From Thiocapsa marina 5811 (GTDB taxonomy: Bacteria; Pseudomonadota; Gammaproteobacteria; Chromatiales; Chromatiaceae), in the NCBI RefSeq assembly GCF_000223985.1, contig NZ_AFWV01000003.1, positions 310,001-374,000 of the forward strand: a DNA stretch of 64,000 bases, given 5' to 3'. Below the pieces are notes generated by a model, which was given only the letters and a program-made list of their open reading frames with translations, had not been told where the DNA came from and made no database searches. Shown here piece after piece: positions 9,341-18,176 of the stretch; the stretch's first letter is position 1; the number at the start of each line of letters is the position of its first letter. The translations under genes were made by a program, and so were the position numbers.

Positions 9341-10039
9341 GTGATACCAGCCAAACGCATTATCGTCGCGCTCGATTTCGCGACCGAGTCCCAAGCCCTT
9401 GCGTTGGTCGAGCGCCTCGATCCGACGCGCTGCCGGCTGAAGGTCGGCAAGGAGCTGTTCACGCGATGCGGCCCGGCCTTCGTCGAGGTGTTGCAGTCTC
9501 GGGGATTCGAGGTCTTTCTCGATTTGAAATTTCACGATATTCCCAATACGGTTGCCGGGGCGTGTGCCGCGGCGGCGGATCTCGGGGTCTGGATGGTGAA
9601 CCTGCACATCTCGGGCGGGGCCCGGATGATCGAGGCTGCGCGCACGCGACTGGATGCCGTGTCGACTCCGCCCTTGCTGATCGGCGTGACCCTGCTCACC
9701 AGCCTGAGCCGGGAGGATCTGGGCGCGGTCGGGTGTCCAGGCGAGCCGAGCGAGCGGGTGCTCGCACTCGCCGCGCTCGGGCACGCGGCGGGTCTCGACG
9801 GCGTGGTCTGCTCGCCCTTGGAGGCGGCCGCGGTCCGCGCGGCGCAGGGCCCTGATTTTCGTCTGGTCACGCCGGGTGTTAGGCCGGCCGGCGCCGCGCT
9901 CGGTGATCAGGTGCGTGTCATGACGCCGCGGGATGCCCTCGCAGCCGGTGCCGATGACCTGGTCATCGGGCGTCCGATCACCGCGGCGAGCGATCCCTTG
10001 GCTGCCTTGCGGGCCATCGAGGATTCGCTTATGGCCTGA
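9341..10039 (+). CDS. pyrF: Orotidine 5'-phosphate decarboxylase
   Basis: PyrF converts OMP to UMP, the last step of de novo pyrimidine synthesis, in the cytoplasm. The 232-residue protein starts at GTG and shows the catalytic block [16 protein letters not shown] (Lys-Asp active-site network), the early VALDFATE strand, and the C-terminal phosphate loop around [15 protein letters not shown]. Length matches the family. It lies 159 bases after lapB, an order conserved in gammaproteobacteria. Confidence 0.95.
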   Translation: MIPAKRIIVALDFATESQALALVERLDPTRCRLKVGKELFTRCGPAFVEVLQSRGFEVFLDLKFHDIPNTVAGACAAAADLGVWMVNLHISGGARMIEAARTRLDAVSTPPLLIGVTLLTSLSREDLGAVGCPGEPSERVLALAALGHAAGLDGVVCSPLEAAAVRAAQGPDFRLVTPGVRPAGAALGDQVRVMTPRDALAAGADDLVIGRPITAASDPLAALRAIEDSLMA

Positions 10040-10136
10040 TGTGCTCCCGATCCCGGCATGACCTTTCTCAACCGCGCATCTCGGCGCTCGTCCGAGGTGC
10101 TCGCTTACATTGATCGATCCCGAAGGAGAAGATGCG

Positions 10137-11012
10137 ATGGCGAAGATTCGAAAGGCAGTGTTTCCCGTTGCCGGACTCGGGACCCGGTTCCTTCCGGCCA
10201 CCAAGGCGAGCCCCAAGGAGATGATGTCGATCGTCGACAAGCCGCTGATCCAGTATGCGGCGGAGGAAGCGGAGGACGCCGGTGCCACTCAACTGGTCTT
10301 TATTACCGGGCGCAACAAGCGCTCGATCGAAGATCATTTCGACAAGGCCTACGAGCTCGAGGCCGAGCTCAAGAGCGCGGGCAAGCTGCAACTCCTGGAC
10401 ATCGTTCAGAACGTCATGCCGCCGAGCGTGACCTGTATCTACGTGCGCCAAGCCGAGGCGCTCGGTCTCGGGCACGCCGTCCTTTGCGCCAAGTCCGTCG
10501 TGGGGGATGAGCCCTTTGCCGTCTTGCTGGCCGACGACCTGATCCGCTCGCAAGGCAAGGGTGTGGTCGAGCAGATGGCCGAGGTTTACGAGCGTTTCGG
10601 TTGCAGCGTGCTGAGTGTTCAGGAGGTCCCGCGCGAGGAGACCAACAAATACGGCATCGTGAAGGTCGAGCCCGGCCCGGACGGAGAGCTGCGGGTCGTG
10701 GGGATCGTGGAGAAGCCGGCACCGGCCGATGCGCCATCGAATCTCGCGGTCGTCGGGCGCTATTTGCTGACGCCCAAGATCTTCGAGAAGCTCGAGCAGA
10801 CCCGGGAAGGTGCGGGCGGGGAGATCCAGTTGACCGACGCCATCGCCGCCCTCCTCGAGGACGAGCCGGTGATCGCCTACCCCTTCCAGGGCAAGCGTTA
10901 CGATTGCGGCAGCAAGCTCGGCTATCTCCAGGCCAACGTCGAGTTCGGTTTGGCGCACCCGGAGGTCGGGGAGCGCTTCTCGGCCTATCTGCGGGCCTTC
11001 GGGCAAGAGTAG
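10137..11012 (+). CDS. galU: UTP-glucose-1-phosphate uridylyltransferase
   Basis: GalU makes UDP-glucose from UTP and glucose-1-phosphate for cell-surface polysaccharides. The nucleotidyltransferase signature [21 protein letters not shown] is at the N terminus, followed by [15 protein letters not shown] and [17 protein letters not shown], all typical of GalU. The ATG at 10137 was chosen because GAAGGAGAA lies just upstream; it gives 291 residues. An in-frame start at 10110 lacks a ribosome site. Confidence 0.95.
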   Translation: MAKIRKAVFPVAGLGTRFLPATKASPKEMMSIVDKPLIQYAAEEAEDAGATQLVFITGRNKRSIEDHFDKAYELEAELKSAGKLQLLDIVQNVMPPSVTCIYVRQAEALGLGHAVLCAKSVVGDEPFAVLLADDLIRSQGKGVVEQMAEVYERFGCSVLSVQEVPREETNKYGIVKVEPGPDGELRVVGIVEKPAPADAPSNLAVVGRYLLTPKIFEKLEQTREGAGGEIQLTDAIAALLEDEPVIAYPFQGKRYDCGSKLGYLQANVEFGLAHPEVGERFSAYLRAFGQE

Positions 11013-11106
11013 GATCGCGACGGGCCGGCAGCCGGGCTGTCGGCTCCGAGCTGCCGAGGCCGATCCCATCCGAAAACACCGTATAGCGCGCCGGGCGCGG
11101 TTTCGT

Positions 11107-11646
11107 TCAGACCTGGCGCAGACGCGGAATCAGGCCGACCGTCTCCCGCCCATTGCCGATCCAAACCTCGCCCCCGTCGATGGTGCACTGCAGATCCATC
11201 GAGCGCTCCGCCAAGCGGCTTAGGGCCTGGCTCTCGTCGCTGCTCAAATCGATAATTCGAAGGTTGCGAAGGCGCTCCAGCGCGGCGCTGTTGTGCTGCC
11301 ACCAAAGATCCGCCGCGCGTCCGGCGTAGGTGATCACCGTCACTTCGCGCGCGCGACCGCTCGCTTTGCGCAGACGCCGCTCGTCGGGTTGGCCCACCTC
11401 GATCCAGCGCTCGATCTCCCCGCCGAGGCTGCGTTGCCACAGGTCCGGCTCGTCGTCCGCGCTCAGCCCCTTGGTGAAGGTCAGCTGCGGGTCGGCATGC
11501 AGGGCGAAGGCGAGTAGCCTCACCATCATCCGCTCATCGGTTTCCGAGGGATGCCGGGCCAGCGTCAGGGTATGGCTCTCGTAATAATGCCGGTCCATGT
11601 CGCTGATCTGGACCTGCGCTCTGAAGACGGTCGCTTTGAGGGCCAT
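11107..11646 (-). CDS. yaeQ: YaeQ family protein
   Basis: The 179-residue protein matches the YaeQ family in length and in its conserved segments: an N-terminal MALKATVFRAQVQISDMDRHYY, SETDERMMVRLLAFALHA, and W-rich LWQRSLGGEIERWIEVGQPDE. The family has a PD-(D/E)xK nuclease-like fold; its cellular role is not established. The first 113 bases overlap the 3' end of the gluQ reading frame on the same strand, so its ribosome site lies inside gluQ. Confidence 0.9.
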   Translation of the reverse strand: MALKATVFRAQVQISDMDRHYYESHTLTLARHPSETDERMMVRLLAFALHADPQLTFTKGLSADDEPDLWQRSLGGEIERWIEVGQPDERRLRKASGRAREVTVITYAGRAADLWWQHNSAALERLRNLRIIDLSSDESQALSRLAERSMDLQCTIDGGEVWIGNGRETVGLIPRLRQV

Positions 11647-12634
11647 TGGAGGGTCTCGGGGTGAAGGTGTGCGCCGAGGGCTCGCGAGCCCGCGGCGATG
11701 AGCCGTTCGGGCATACGACCGCAGTCTTGGACGGGACGCGCGCGATCCGCCATTCGGGGATGGCCCACGACCAGAAGGCATCGAGGTGGAGATCCGCGGG
11801 CGCCGGGATTTGTCCCAACAAGGCCCAAGCCGCGCGCAAGGCCGGCAGCGGGTCGCGTGCGTCGACCGGTGCGGCCGCCAGTGATTTGCTGAGCTTCCGG
11901 CCGTTCGCGTCCAAGACCAGGGGGACATGCGCGTAGCCGGGTCGGCTGAATCCCAACGCGCGTTGCAGCAGGATCTGGCGGGGCGTCGAGAGCAGCAGGT
12001 CCGCGCCGCGGACCACCCGAGTGATGCCTTGAAGGGCATCGTCGACAACAACGGCGAGTTGGTAGGCGTGGATGCCGTCGGCGCGCCGCAAAACGAAGTC
12101 TCCGACCGCGTCGTCGACCCTTTGCTCCTGTTGCCCCTGGATTCCGTCTTCGAAGACGATCGCGCCTGCAGGGGTGCGGAAGCGCTCGGTACGTGCGCTC
12201 CGACCGAGCGCGAGACCGGCGCGGCAGGTGCCGGGGTAAACCGGTCCCTCGAGTCCGGATCGGCCGGCTCGGGCAACCTCGGCGCGGCTGCACCCGCACG
12301 GATAGGTCAGACCCCGAGCCTGAAGGGTGTCGAGAGCATCTCGGTAGGCATCTGTTCGGCGGCTTTGGTAGGCCACGCCTTCGTCCCACTCGAACCCGAG
12401 CGCGCTCAGGGTGCGAAGGATCAGGTCTGCCGCCCCGGGGACCTCGCGCGTGCGGTCGAGGTCTTCCATGCGGAGCAGCCAGATGCCTCGGTTGGCGCGG
12501 GCGTCCGCATAGCTGGCCATGGCCGCGAGGAGCGAGCCGAAATGGAGCGGACCCGTCGGGGACGGCGCGAAACGGCCTCGATAAGCAGAGTGCCCGGGAA
12601 CGCCGTTCGGACCCGGGTCAGAGCGGTCGCGCAT
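11534..12634 (-). CDS. gluQ: Glutamyl-Q tRNA(Asp) synthetase
   Basis: GluQ attaches glutamate to queuosine at the wobble position of tRNA(Asp). Present are the class I start RGRFAPSPTGPLHFGSL (HIGH-equivalent HFGS), a zinc site CGCSRAEV...YPGTC, and the second class I motif GRKLSKS. The enzyme normally ends soon after AIPEWRIARVP, about 300 residues. Here the frame continues ~60 residues to a stop inside yaeQ, giving 366 residues. The added tail is Pro/Ser/Arg-rich and looks like yaeQ read in another frame, so loss of the old stop is likely. Start ATG 12634 avoids overlap with dksA; the order dksA-gluQ is conserved. Confidence 0.88.
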   Translation of the reverse strand: MRDRSDPGPNGVPGHSAYRGRFAPSPTGPLHFGSLLAAMASYADARANRGIWLLRMEDLDRTREVPGAADLILRTLSALGFEWDEGVAYQSRRTDAYRDALDTLQARGLTYPCGCSRAEVARAGRSGLEGPVYPGTCRAGLALGRSARTERFRTPAGAIVFEDGIQGQQEQRVDDAVGDFVLRRADGIHAYQLAVVVDDALQGITRVVRGADLLLSTPRQILLQRALGFSRPGYAHVPLVLDANGRKLSKSLAAAPVDARDPLPALRAAWALLGQIPAPADLHLDAFWSWAIPEWRIARVPSKTAVVCPNGSSPRAREPSAHTFTPRPSNGPQSDRLQSAGPDQRHGPALLREPYPDAGPASLGNR

Positions 12635-12671
12635 CGCTCTCACGCGCGAGGGTCGGGTCCCGTGCAATCGC

Positions 12672-13106
12672 TCATCCGCGCTGCCGTTCGCGGATCTCGT
12701 CAAGCGTCTTGCAGTCGATGCAGAGCGTGGCGGTCGGCCGCGCCTCGAGACGGCGGATGCCGATCTCCACCCCGCATGCCTCGCAGAAGCCGTATTCGTG
12801 ATCGTCGATCCGACCGAGCGCCTCGTCGATCTTCTTGATCAGCTTGCGCTCGCGATCGCGGGTGCGCAGCTCCAGGCTGAACTCGGACTCCTGCGTAGCA
12901 CGATCGTTGGGGTCGGGGAAGTTGGTGGCCTCGTCCTGCATGTGGTGTACGGTACGGTCGACCTCTTCCATGAGCGACGTCCTCCAGGCGAGGAGGATCT
13001 CGCGAAAATGCGCCTCCTGCTCCGGACTCATGTAGTCCTCGTCCTTGCCCTGGTGGTAGGGCTCGAATTCGGCGGTGCTGGCTTGAGTGGCGTTCGCTTC
13101 GGCCAT
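12672..13106 (-). CDS. dksA: RNA polymerase-binding transcription factor DksA
   Basis: DksA acts with ppGpp in the RNA polymerase secondary channel. The 144-residue protein from ATG 13106 has the coiled-coil region, the DPNDRATQESEFSLELRTRDRERKL stretch whose Asp residues form the active tip, and a C4 zinc finger (CEACG ... CIDC, 17 residues between the pairs). An in-frame ATG at 13199 would add 31 residues not seen in the family. gluQ follows on the same strand. Confidence 0.96.
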   Translation of the reverse strand: MAEANATQASTAEFEPYHQGKDEDYMSPEQEAHFREILLAWRTSLMEEVDRTVHHMQDEATNFPDPNDRATQESEFSLELRTRDRERKLIKKIDEALGRIDDHEYGFCEACGVEIGIRRLEARPTATLCIDCKTLDEIRERQRG

Positions 13107-13256
13107 GAATGTACTCCCGAAGGCTCTTGTCGTGGATGGCATGCGCCCGATACGGTCGGCCGGGCCTGCCGCGAAAAACACGCTTAAGTACCAGAACATC
13201 GGTCGCCGGGCAACTCAATCGGCGGCGGCGGGCGTGACTTCGCGCGTCCAACCGCG

Positions 13257-13955
13257 TTACCACGTCGGGATGCTGCCGGGTGGAGGAGGCGGCGGAGGCG
13301 GCGGAAGCAGCCCGCCGTCGGCGATCCACACCGCGGCGAAGGCAATGGCCAAGGCCGCGAGGAAGGCGATCCAGCCGCCTCCGGTCGCCGGTTGCGCCGC
13401 CGTGTTCGAGACGCGCTTGCGGCCATGGATCATGGGACGGATGAGATCGTCCTTGCGCAGCAGCGTGTAAAAGAGAACCGCACAGACGTGGAGTGCGACG
13501 AGCCCGCCGATCAACCAGATGTTCTGGCGATGCAGCCCGGTCAGCCAGTTGCTGGTCGCTTTGGAGACCAGGTCGTAGAGGGGGCCCGTGAAGGCGATAT
13601 CGTCGTTGGTCATGAGGCCGCTGATCGACTGAAACAGCAGCAGGCCGATCAATGCGAGCACGGAAAGGGCCGCCAAAGGGCTGTGCCCGAGCCCTTGCCA
13701 GCGACCGCGCAGATAGTCGATGACCTCGCCCGGTCCACGCACGAAGTGCCCGAATCGCGCATAGGTCGATCCCAGGACGCCCCAGGCGAGGCGAAAAGCC
13801 AGCAGGCCCAGGATCACAAGCCCGATACGCCCGTGCCAAACCATCAGATTCCCGCCTTGCAGGCCGGTCACGAACGCCGCCGTGACGAGCAACACAAGGA
13901 ACCAATGAAAGAGGCGGGTCGGTAGGTCCCAGATCAGGATCGCTCGCTCGTTCAA
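13257..13955 (-). CDS. Diheme cytochrome b561-type membrane protein
   Basis: This 232-residue four-helix cytochrome b of the Ni/Fe-hydrogenase b-subunit/CybB type has candidate heme histidines in RLFHWFLVLL, VWHGRIGLV, LHRQNIWLI and VALHVCAV. A TTG at 13955, seven bases after AGGAGA, is the best start (MNERAILIWDLPTRLFHW). It would pass electrons between the quinone pool and a soluble cytochrome, but no partner gene is adjacent. After a fifth hydrophobic segment the C terminus ends in nine consecutive prolines and GSIPTW, an unusual tail. Confidence 0.82.
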   Translation of the reverse strand: MNERAILIWDLPTRLFHWFLVLLVTAAFVTGLQGGNLMVWHGRIGLVILGLLAFRLAWGVLGSTYARFGHFVRGPGEVIDYLRGRWQGLGHSPLAALSVLALIGLLLFQSISGLMTNDDIAFTGPLYDLVSKATSNWLTGLHRQNIWLIGGLVALHVCAVLFYTLLRKDDLIRPMIHGRKRVSNTAAQPATGGGWIAFLAALAIAFAAVWIADGGLLPPPPPPPPPGSIPTW

Positions 13956-14122
13956 GGTCAGGTCTCCTTTCTCTTCGAGTCGATTTGGTGTCGGCCGAGT
14001 ATCTTGAGGCCCGCGATGGTTCAGGGCAACTCGATCGGCATCGGCATCGACGCCTCGCTCGGTTTGCCGGGCACGACGCGACCCGGTTCGAGGGAGGAGT
14101 CGATCACGGAGCAAACAACAGC

Positions 14123-14151
14123 TTGACGCTGAGCCGTCTTTCGATTAAAGA
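14123..14151 (+). promoter_or_regulatory. Weak sigma70-like promoter candidate
   Basis: TTGACG is followed after 17 bases by TAAAGA, 45 bases before the start of the 59-residue gene. The -35 box is good and the -10 box is poor, so this is only a candidate. Confidence 0.25.
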
Positions 14152-14195
14152 GCGGCGAAGATTCCTTTGCGATTGTGTGACCCGAGGTAGCGGAG

Positions 14196-14375
14196 ATGAT
14201 GGACAACGAAAGCAGTTACGGCGAGGAGGCCAACGAGCGTGTGCCGTCGATGACCGGCCCGGATTCACGCGCCCCTGCGGCGAATCTGGCGGTGCGTCGT
14301 CGCATCGAGCACATGCGTGAGATCAAACGGCTTCGCGAGCTTCTCGACGACCCCGAGTTCGACGAGCTGGGCTGA
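14196..14375 (+). CDS. PA3496-like small protein (59 residues)
   Basis: A short gene starting ATGATG at 14196/14199, preceded by GAGG eight bases upstream. The first half is acidic and disordered. The C-terminal part (VRRRIEHMREIKRLRELLDDPEFDELG) is a charged helix like the RRRIE...LREEL end of the PA3496 family of small gammaproteobacterial proteins linked to envelope integrity. The resemblance comes from memory of that pattern, so the family call is tentative. A GC-rich hairpin follows the stop directly. Confidence 0.6.
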   Translation: MMDNESSYGEEANERVPSMTGPDSRAPAANLAVRRRIEHMREIKRLRELLDDPEFDELG

Positions 14376-14383
14376 GCCGGTGG

Positions 14384-14401
14384 CCCGCCGCGAGGCGGGC
14401 T
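14384..14401 (+). terminator. Hairpin after the PA3496-like gene
   Basis: GCCCGCC and GGCGGGC form a 7-bp stem with loop GCGA nine bases after the stop. No T-run follows, so it is a stem rather than a textbook intrinsic terminator. Confidence 0.5.
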
Positions 14402-14410
14402 GATCAGGCC

Positions 14411-14494
14411 TAAACCGCGTCCAGAGCGACATGCGTCATGTTCACGTTGTGTCGGGACTAGGGATTTTTCCGAACCTCGTGGAGACGCGGTTTA
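14411..14494 (+). repeat. 84-bp terminal-inverted-repeat element, type 1
   Basis: It begins TAAACCGCGTCCAGAGCGA and ends GACGCGGTTTA: 11-bp perfect inverted ends around about 62 bases. The right end contains the TAA stop of the MscS-type gene (minus strand, 14494-14492). It matches the copy at 34267-34350 (inverted) over most of its length. Confidence 0.85.
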
Positions 14495-17400
14495 ATCGCC
14501 TTGGGAAACCTGCTCCGCGGCCCGAAACGCGTCGCGAACCGCGGGATCCAAACGAATATCCAAGGGCGCGCGCATCGACAGATGGACATCGCGTTGCGGA
14601 AAGGCCATCCCGATTCCTGCCTCTTTGAAGCGATCGTAAATCGCTTGGTGCAGCTCGGTGGCGACGCCGATCCGACCGTCGAGCGAGTTGAGATAACATC
14701 GCAGGACGATGGTCAGGGCGTTGTCGCCGAATCCCTCGAAGCTGATCAAGGGGGCGGGGTCGTCGAGGACCCGCTCATGCTGTTCGGCAATCTTCGCCAG
14801 GATGCCGAGTGCCTTGCGCGTATCGCTTCCGTATTCGATGCCGATCGGGATCGTGATGCGGTTCTGTTGATCGGTCAGACTCCAGTTCAGTAGCCGTCCG
14901 GTGATGAACTCCTTGTTCGGCACCAGGAGCTCCTGCCTGTCCCAGTTACGGATGGTGGTTGCGCGGATCTGGATGTTGGTGACCACGCCGGTCGTATCGC
15001 CGATGGTGACGATGTCGCCGACCCTCACCGGGCGTTCGAACAGGATGATGATGCCGCTGATGAAGTTCGCAACGATCTCCTGAAGGCCGAAGCCGATACC
15101 GACGCCGAGCGCGGCGACGAGCCATTGCACCTGTCCCCAGTTCAACCCGAGCGTGCTGAAGGCGAGCAGGAAGGCGGCGACCGTGATGCCGTAGCTCACC
15201 AGGGTCTTGATCGCATAACGCCCGCCCGCCGAGACGGATTCGGTCTGAAGCAGCAGGATCTCGAGCAGGGCCGGGAGATTCTTGGCGGCAGCGGTCGCAA
15301 CGAAGAGGATCACCAGCACCAGGCCGAGGTCGGCCGCCGTCACCGGGATCGGCTGGGCGACGCCGTCGACCATCCCCTCGTAGTGCCACAGCGGGATGCG
15401 CTCGAGCATGGACAGGGCCGGCAAGACATCCGACCAGGTCAGCCACACCCCGAGCACTGCGGTGAAGAACACCGCGGCGTTGATGAGGCGGCGGGTCTGC
15501 TCGTCGAGCGCGGCGAGATCCGGCTCGGGCTCATCGACCTGCAGCTCCGAGGCGGCCGGGGCGGTCACTTTGCGTTCGGCCTCGCTTTGCGCACGGCGCG
15601 CGCTGGCACGCTCTACGGCCGCCGTCAGGGCCAAACGTCGCCGGGTGACGATCAACCAACGTACGATCAGCTGGTGCAGCAGGATCAGGGCGAGGGCGAG
15701 CCAGGTCTGCTGCACCAGCGACTCGAACAGGACTCCGGCCGTGTAGACATAGCCCAGCAGCGCAAGCACAGCCAGCCCCAGCGGCGCGCCGACGATCACC
15801 GGAAACCAGACGTGACGCAAGCGGTTGAGCCAACCGTTCGGGGACGCCGCGAGGGCTTCTCTCAGGACGCCCGTCGCGGGGCTCAACAGGCGCGCGAAGA
15901 AGACGGAGAACGCCACCATGGTCGCGATCATCGCCAGGCGTCCGAGGCTGCCGCTGAAGGCGGGGTCGCTGTCGTTGAAGAGCACCATCGCCGTCAAGGC
16001 GATCGGGACGATCACGATGCTGAACCAATCAAACTCGCGTCTGATCCGCTGAAGGGTGTCTTGCCTCCAGCGAAAGTGTCGGTCGGCGACCCCGCCCGTG
16101 ATGCAGAGTGTTCGGAACGCACGCAGATAGTAGAGGCCGACGGAGGTGGCGATCAGGGCCGACCCCAGCGCACGCGTGAAGCCGGTGGCCTCGGTGGATG
16201 TCGACAGTTGCAGTCCGATCAGCCAGAGCAGGAGTGGTACGGGGAGTGCCGCCAAAAGGCTAAGGCCGATGGCCTTGCCGGTATGGCGCAGGCGATCCGT
16301 CCGGATCCTGCGCAGCGGCTCGGCCGTGGCGCGGATCGCGCGTCGGAGAGCAGAGAGCTTCCAGAACAGGGCAGCGACAACGAGCGATAGGCCCCAGAGC
16401 AGCGGCGAGTGCACTCCCGCGTGCGTCAGTACCTTTGCGACCTCGACCCAATGCTCCTGCGCGACGAGCCAGCCGATGGCCGAGGGAAGCGTGACGAGGG
16501 TCTCGATGCCGACCGGGAGGGTGCTGCGAACCCACAGCAACCGCTCGGCGAGATAGTCGTCGAAACGCTCGGCGGTTTGAATGAGCTGGTCGGCGGCATA
16601 GTTCAGCTCGCCGAGCTGGCGGATGTAGTCATCCTCGACGCTTAGCGCCTGTGTGATCAACCGGCGTCTTTGCTCGAGTGTCGCCTCGAGTTGCTCGCGG
16701 ACCTCCGGGGGCTGCGTGGTCGGATCACGCGCGGTGAGCTCGTCGAGATAGGCGTCGAGATCGCGCAGCTGACGTTGCTCCTCGCGATAGAGGATCTGTC
16801 TCAGCGTGGCCTCGGCGATTTCGTCGTCGCGATCGTCGATCTCCCCGCGCAGCCGCCGCAGATCGGGAATCTCGTCGCGCCGCTCGACTAGAACCTGACC
16901 GAGCGCCTTGCTGAGCCCGGCGGCCTCGATGCGTTCCTGCGCCGCCCTGAAATTCTGCTCCACCCGTTTACGTTCCGCCTCGAGGTTCTCGATCTCGAGG
17001 GCGACGGCATCGAGATCGCCAGCCAGATCGCCCATGGACGTCGTGATCTCGGTGTTCTCCCGGGTAGCCTCCTGCACCAAGGCATGTTTGTCCGCGGCCG
17101 CGATCCGAGCGCGTTCGGATTCACGCTGCGCCGCCTCCGCCTCGTCGCGACGTCGCTGGTTCTGCAGCTCCTCGAGCTGGCGCTGCCGGGCTCGGAGGGT
17201 CTCCCACTCCAAGACGGCTTCCTCGCGCTTCGCGCGGTGCAATGCTTCGCGCGCCGACTGACTCAGCAAGTCCTGCTCGAGCATGCGCGTCTCGGCCCAG
17301 AGCGACGCTCGGCGGGTCTCGAGCGCCCATCGACGCGCTTCGAGCGACGCGGGGTCCGCGTCGGCGCTGGTGGGTTGGTTCAGCTCGGTATCGATCTCGC

Positions 17401-18046
17401 CGAGCGCCGTCTTCACATCCGTCAGGCGTGCGCGGATGGCGGCGGGGCGGCCCGTGCTGCGTTCGATCGCCTTGTCGAGCTCGCCGATACGCGTCTCCTG
17501 TGCGGTCGCGTCGGCCAGTACGATGCTCAGGCGCCGCGCGATCTCTTCCTTCGGGAGATCTTTCGGAATCTCGTCGGGCTCGCTCGCCCCCTGGTCGCGT
17601 TGCGCCAGTTGTTCCCGGATCGCCGTGGTTTCCGCGGGTGCCGTTGTCAGCGCCGCGGCAAAATCGTTGGCCTGTTTCTCGAAGGTCCGAGTTGCCTCGA
17701 GGTTTGCCAGTGTCCGCCGATACTGCTCAGTCAAGGCCGCCTTGCCGGCCTCGTCGAGTGCGGTATCGGCCGCCACCTCGGCGATCATGGCCTCGACTTG
17801 GTCGACCGACGGGAGGCGGTTACCGCTGCTCGCCGGTGCGGCCGGGATCGACCCGGCAGGCGTCGGATCGGTCGCGCGCGCGTCGCCCGCGAGCAGCACC
17901 GAGAAGACCAGGAGGAACGCAAGCAAGCCAAAGGGCTGCAAAAACCACCGTTTGTCCGAGTGGCCGGGGATTCTTGCTGGTGTGGGCATCATCGGGATCG
18001 GGATCGACATCGTCATGATCGGGTCAGAAAAGAACGGCTCGGCCAT
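14492..18046 (-). CDS. Large MscS-family mechanosensitive channel (MscK/KefA-like)
   Basis: The 1184-residue protein has an N-terminal signal-like helix (FGLLAFLLVFSVLLAG), ~450 residues of periplasmic coiled coil rich in Glu/Arg, about ten membrane helices, and a C-terminal MscS core. The pore helix is WLVAALGVGIGFGLQEIVANFISGIIILFERPVRVGD, followed by the beta domain VVTNIQIRATTIRNWDRQELLVPN. It should act as an osmotic release valve in the inner membrane. Several in-frame ATGs lie within the first 20 codons. Its stop codon TAA is formed by the end of the 84-bp element. Confidence 0.9.
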   Translation of the reverse strand: MAEPFFSDPIMTMSIPIPMMPTPARIPGHSDKRWFLQPFGLLAFLLVFSVLLAGDARATDPTPAGSIPAAPASSGNRLPSVDQVEAMIAEVAADTALDEAGKAALTEQYRRTLANLEATRTFEKQANDFAAALTTAPAETTAIREQLAQRDQGASEPDEIPKDLPKEEIARRLSIVLADATAQETRIGELDKAIERSTGRPAAIRARLTDVKTALGEIDTELNQPTSADADPASLEARRWALETRRASLWAETRMLEQDLLSQSAREALHRAKREEAVLEWETLRARQRQLEELQNQRRRDEAEAAQRESERARIAAADKHALVQEATRENTEITTSMGDLAGDLDAVALEIENLEAERKRVEQNFRAAQERIEAAGLSKALGQVLVERRDEIPDLRRLRGEIDDRDDEIAEATLRQILYREEQRQLRDLDAYLDELTARDPTTQPPEVREQLEATLEQRRRLITQALSVEDDYIRQLGELNYAADQLIQTAERFDDYLAERLLWVRSTLPVGIETLVTLPSAIGWLVAQEHWVEVAKVLTHAGVHSPLLWGLSLVVAALFWKLSALRRAIRATAEPLRRIRTDRLRHTGKAIGLSLLAALPVPLLLWLIGLQLSTSTEATGFTRALGSALIATSVGLYYLRAFRTLCITGGVADRHFRWRQDTLQRIRREFDWFSIVIVPIALTAMVLFNDSDPAFSGSLGRLAMIATMVAFSVFFARLLSPATGVLREALAASPNGWLNRLRHVWFPVIVGAPLGLAVLALLGYVYTAGVLFESLVQQTWLALALILLHQLIVRWLIVTRRRLALTAAVERASARRAQSEAERKVTAPAASELQVDEPEPDLAALDEQTRRLINAAVFFTAVLGVWLTWSDVLPALSMLERIPLWHYEGMVDGVAQPIPVTAADLGLVLVILFVATAAAKNLPALLEILLLQTESVSAGGRYAIKTLVSYGITVAAFLLAFSTLGLNWGQVQWLVAALGVGIGFGLQEIVANFISGIIILFERPVRVGDIVTIGDTTGVVTNIQIRATTIRNWDRQELLVPNKEFITGRLLNWSLTDQQNRITIPIGIEYGSDTRKALGILAKIAEQHERVLDDPAPLISFEGFGDNALTIVLRCYLNSLDGRIGVATELHQAIYDRFKEAGIGMAFPQRDVHLSMRAPLDIRLDPAVRDAFRAAEQVSQGD

Positions 18047-18176
18047 CGCCTGATCAGGTGACGGCTCCGCGGATGAAGTCGGGAAAATTCAATATCCATC
18101 GCATTCGCTCGAGCGCATCGAGACGCGCTCGACGCCGAGCCGATACCGAGCCCGTGCGCGTGCTGGTGGATGCGAT

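Noticed and set aside
8882-10288. Minus-strand frame of ~470 codons across lapB and pyrF
   Set aside because: It spans two unrelated well-supported genes on the other strand and has no recognisable domain.
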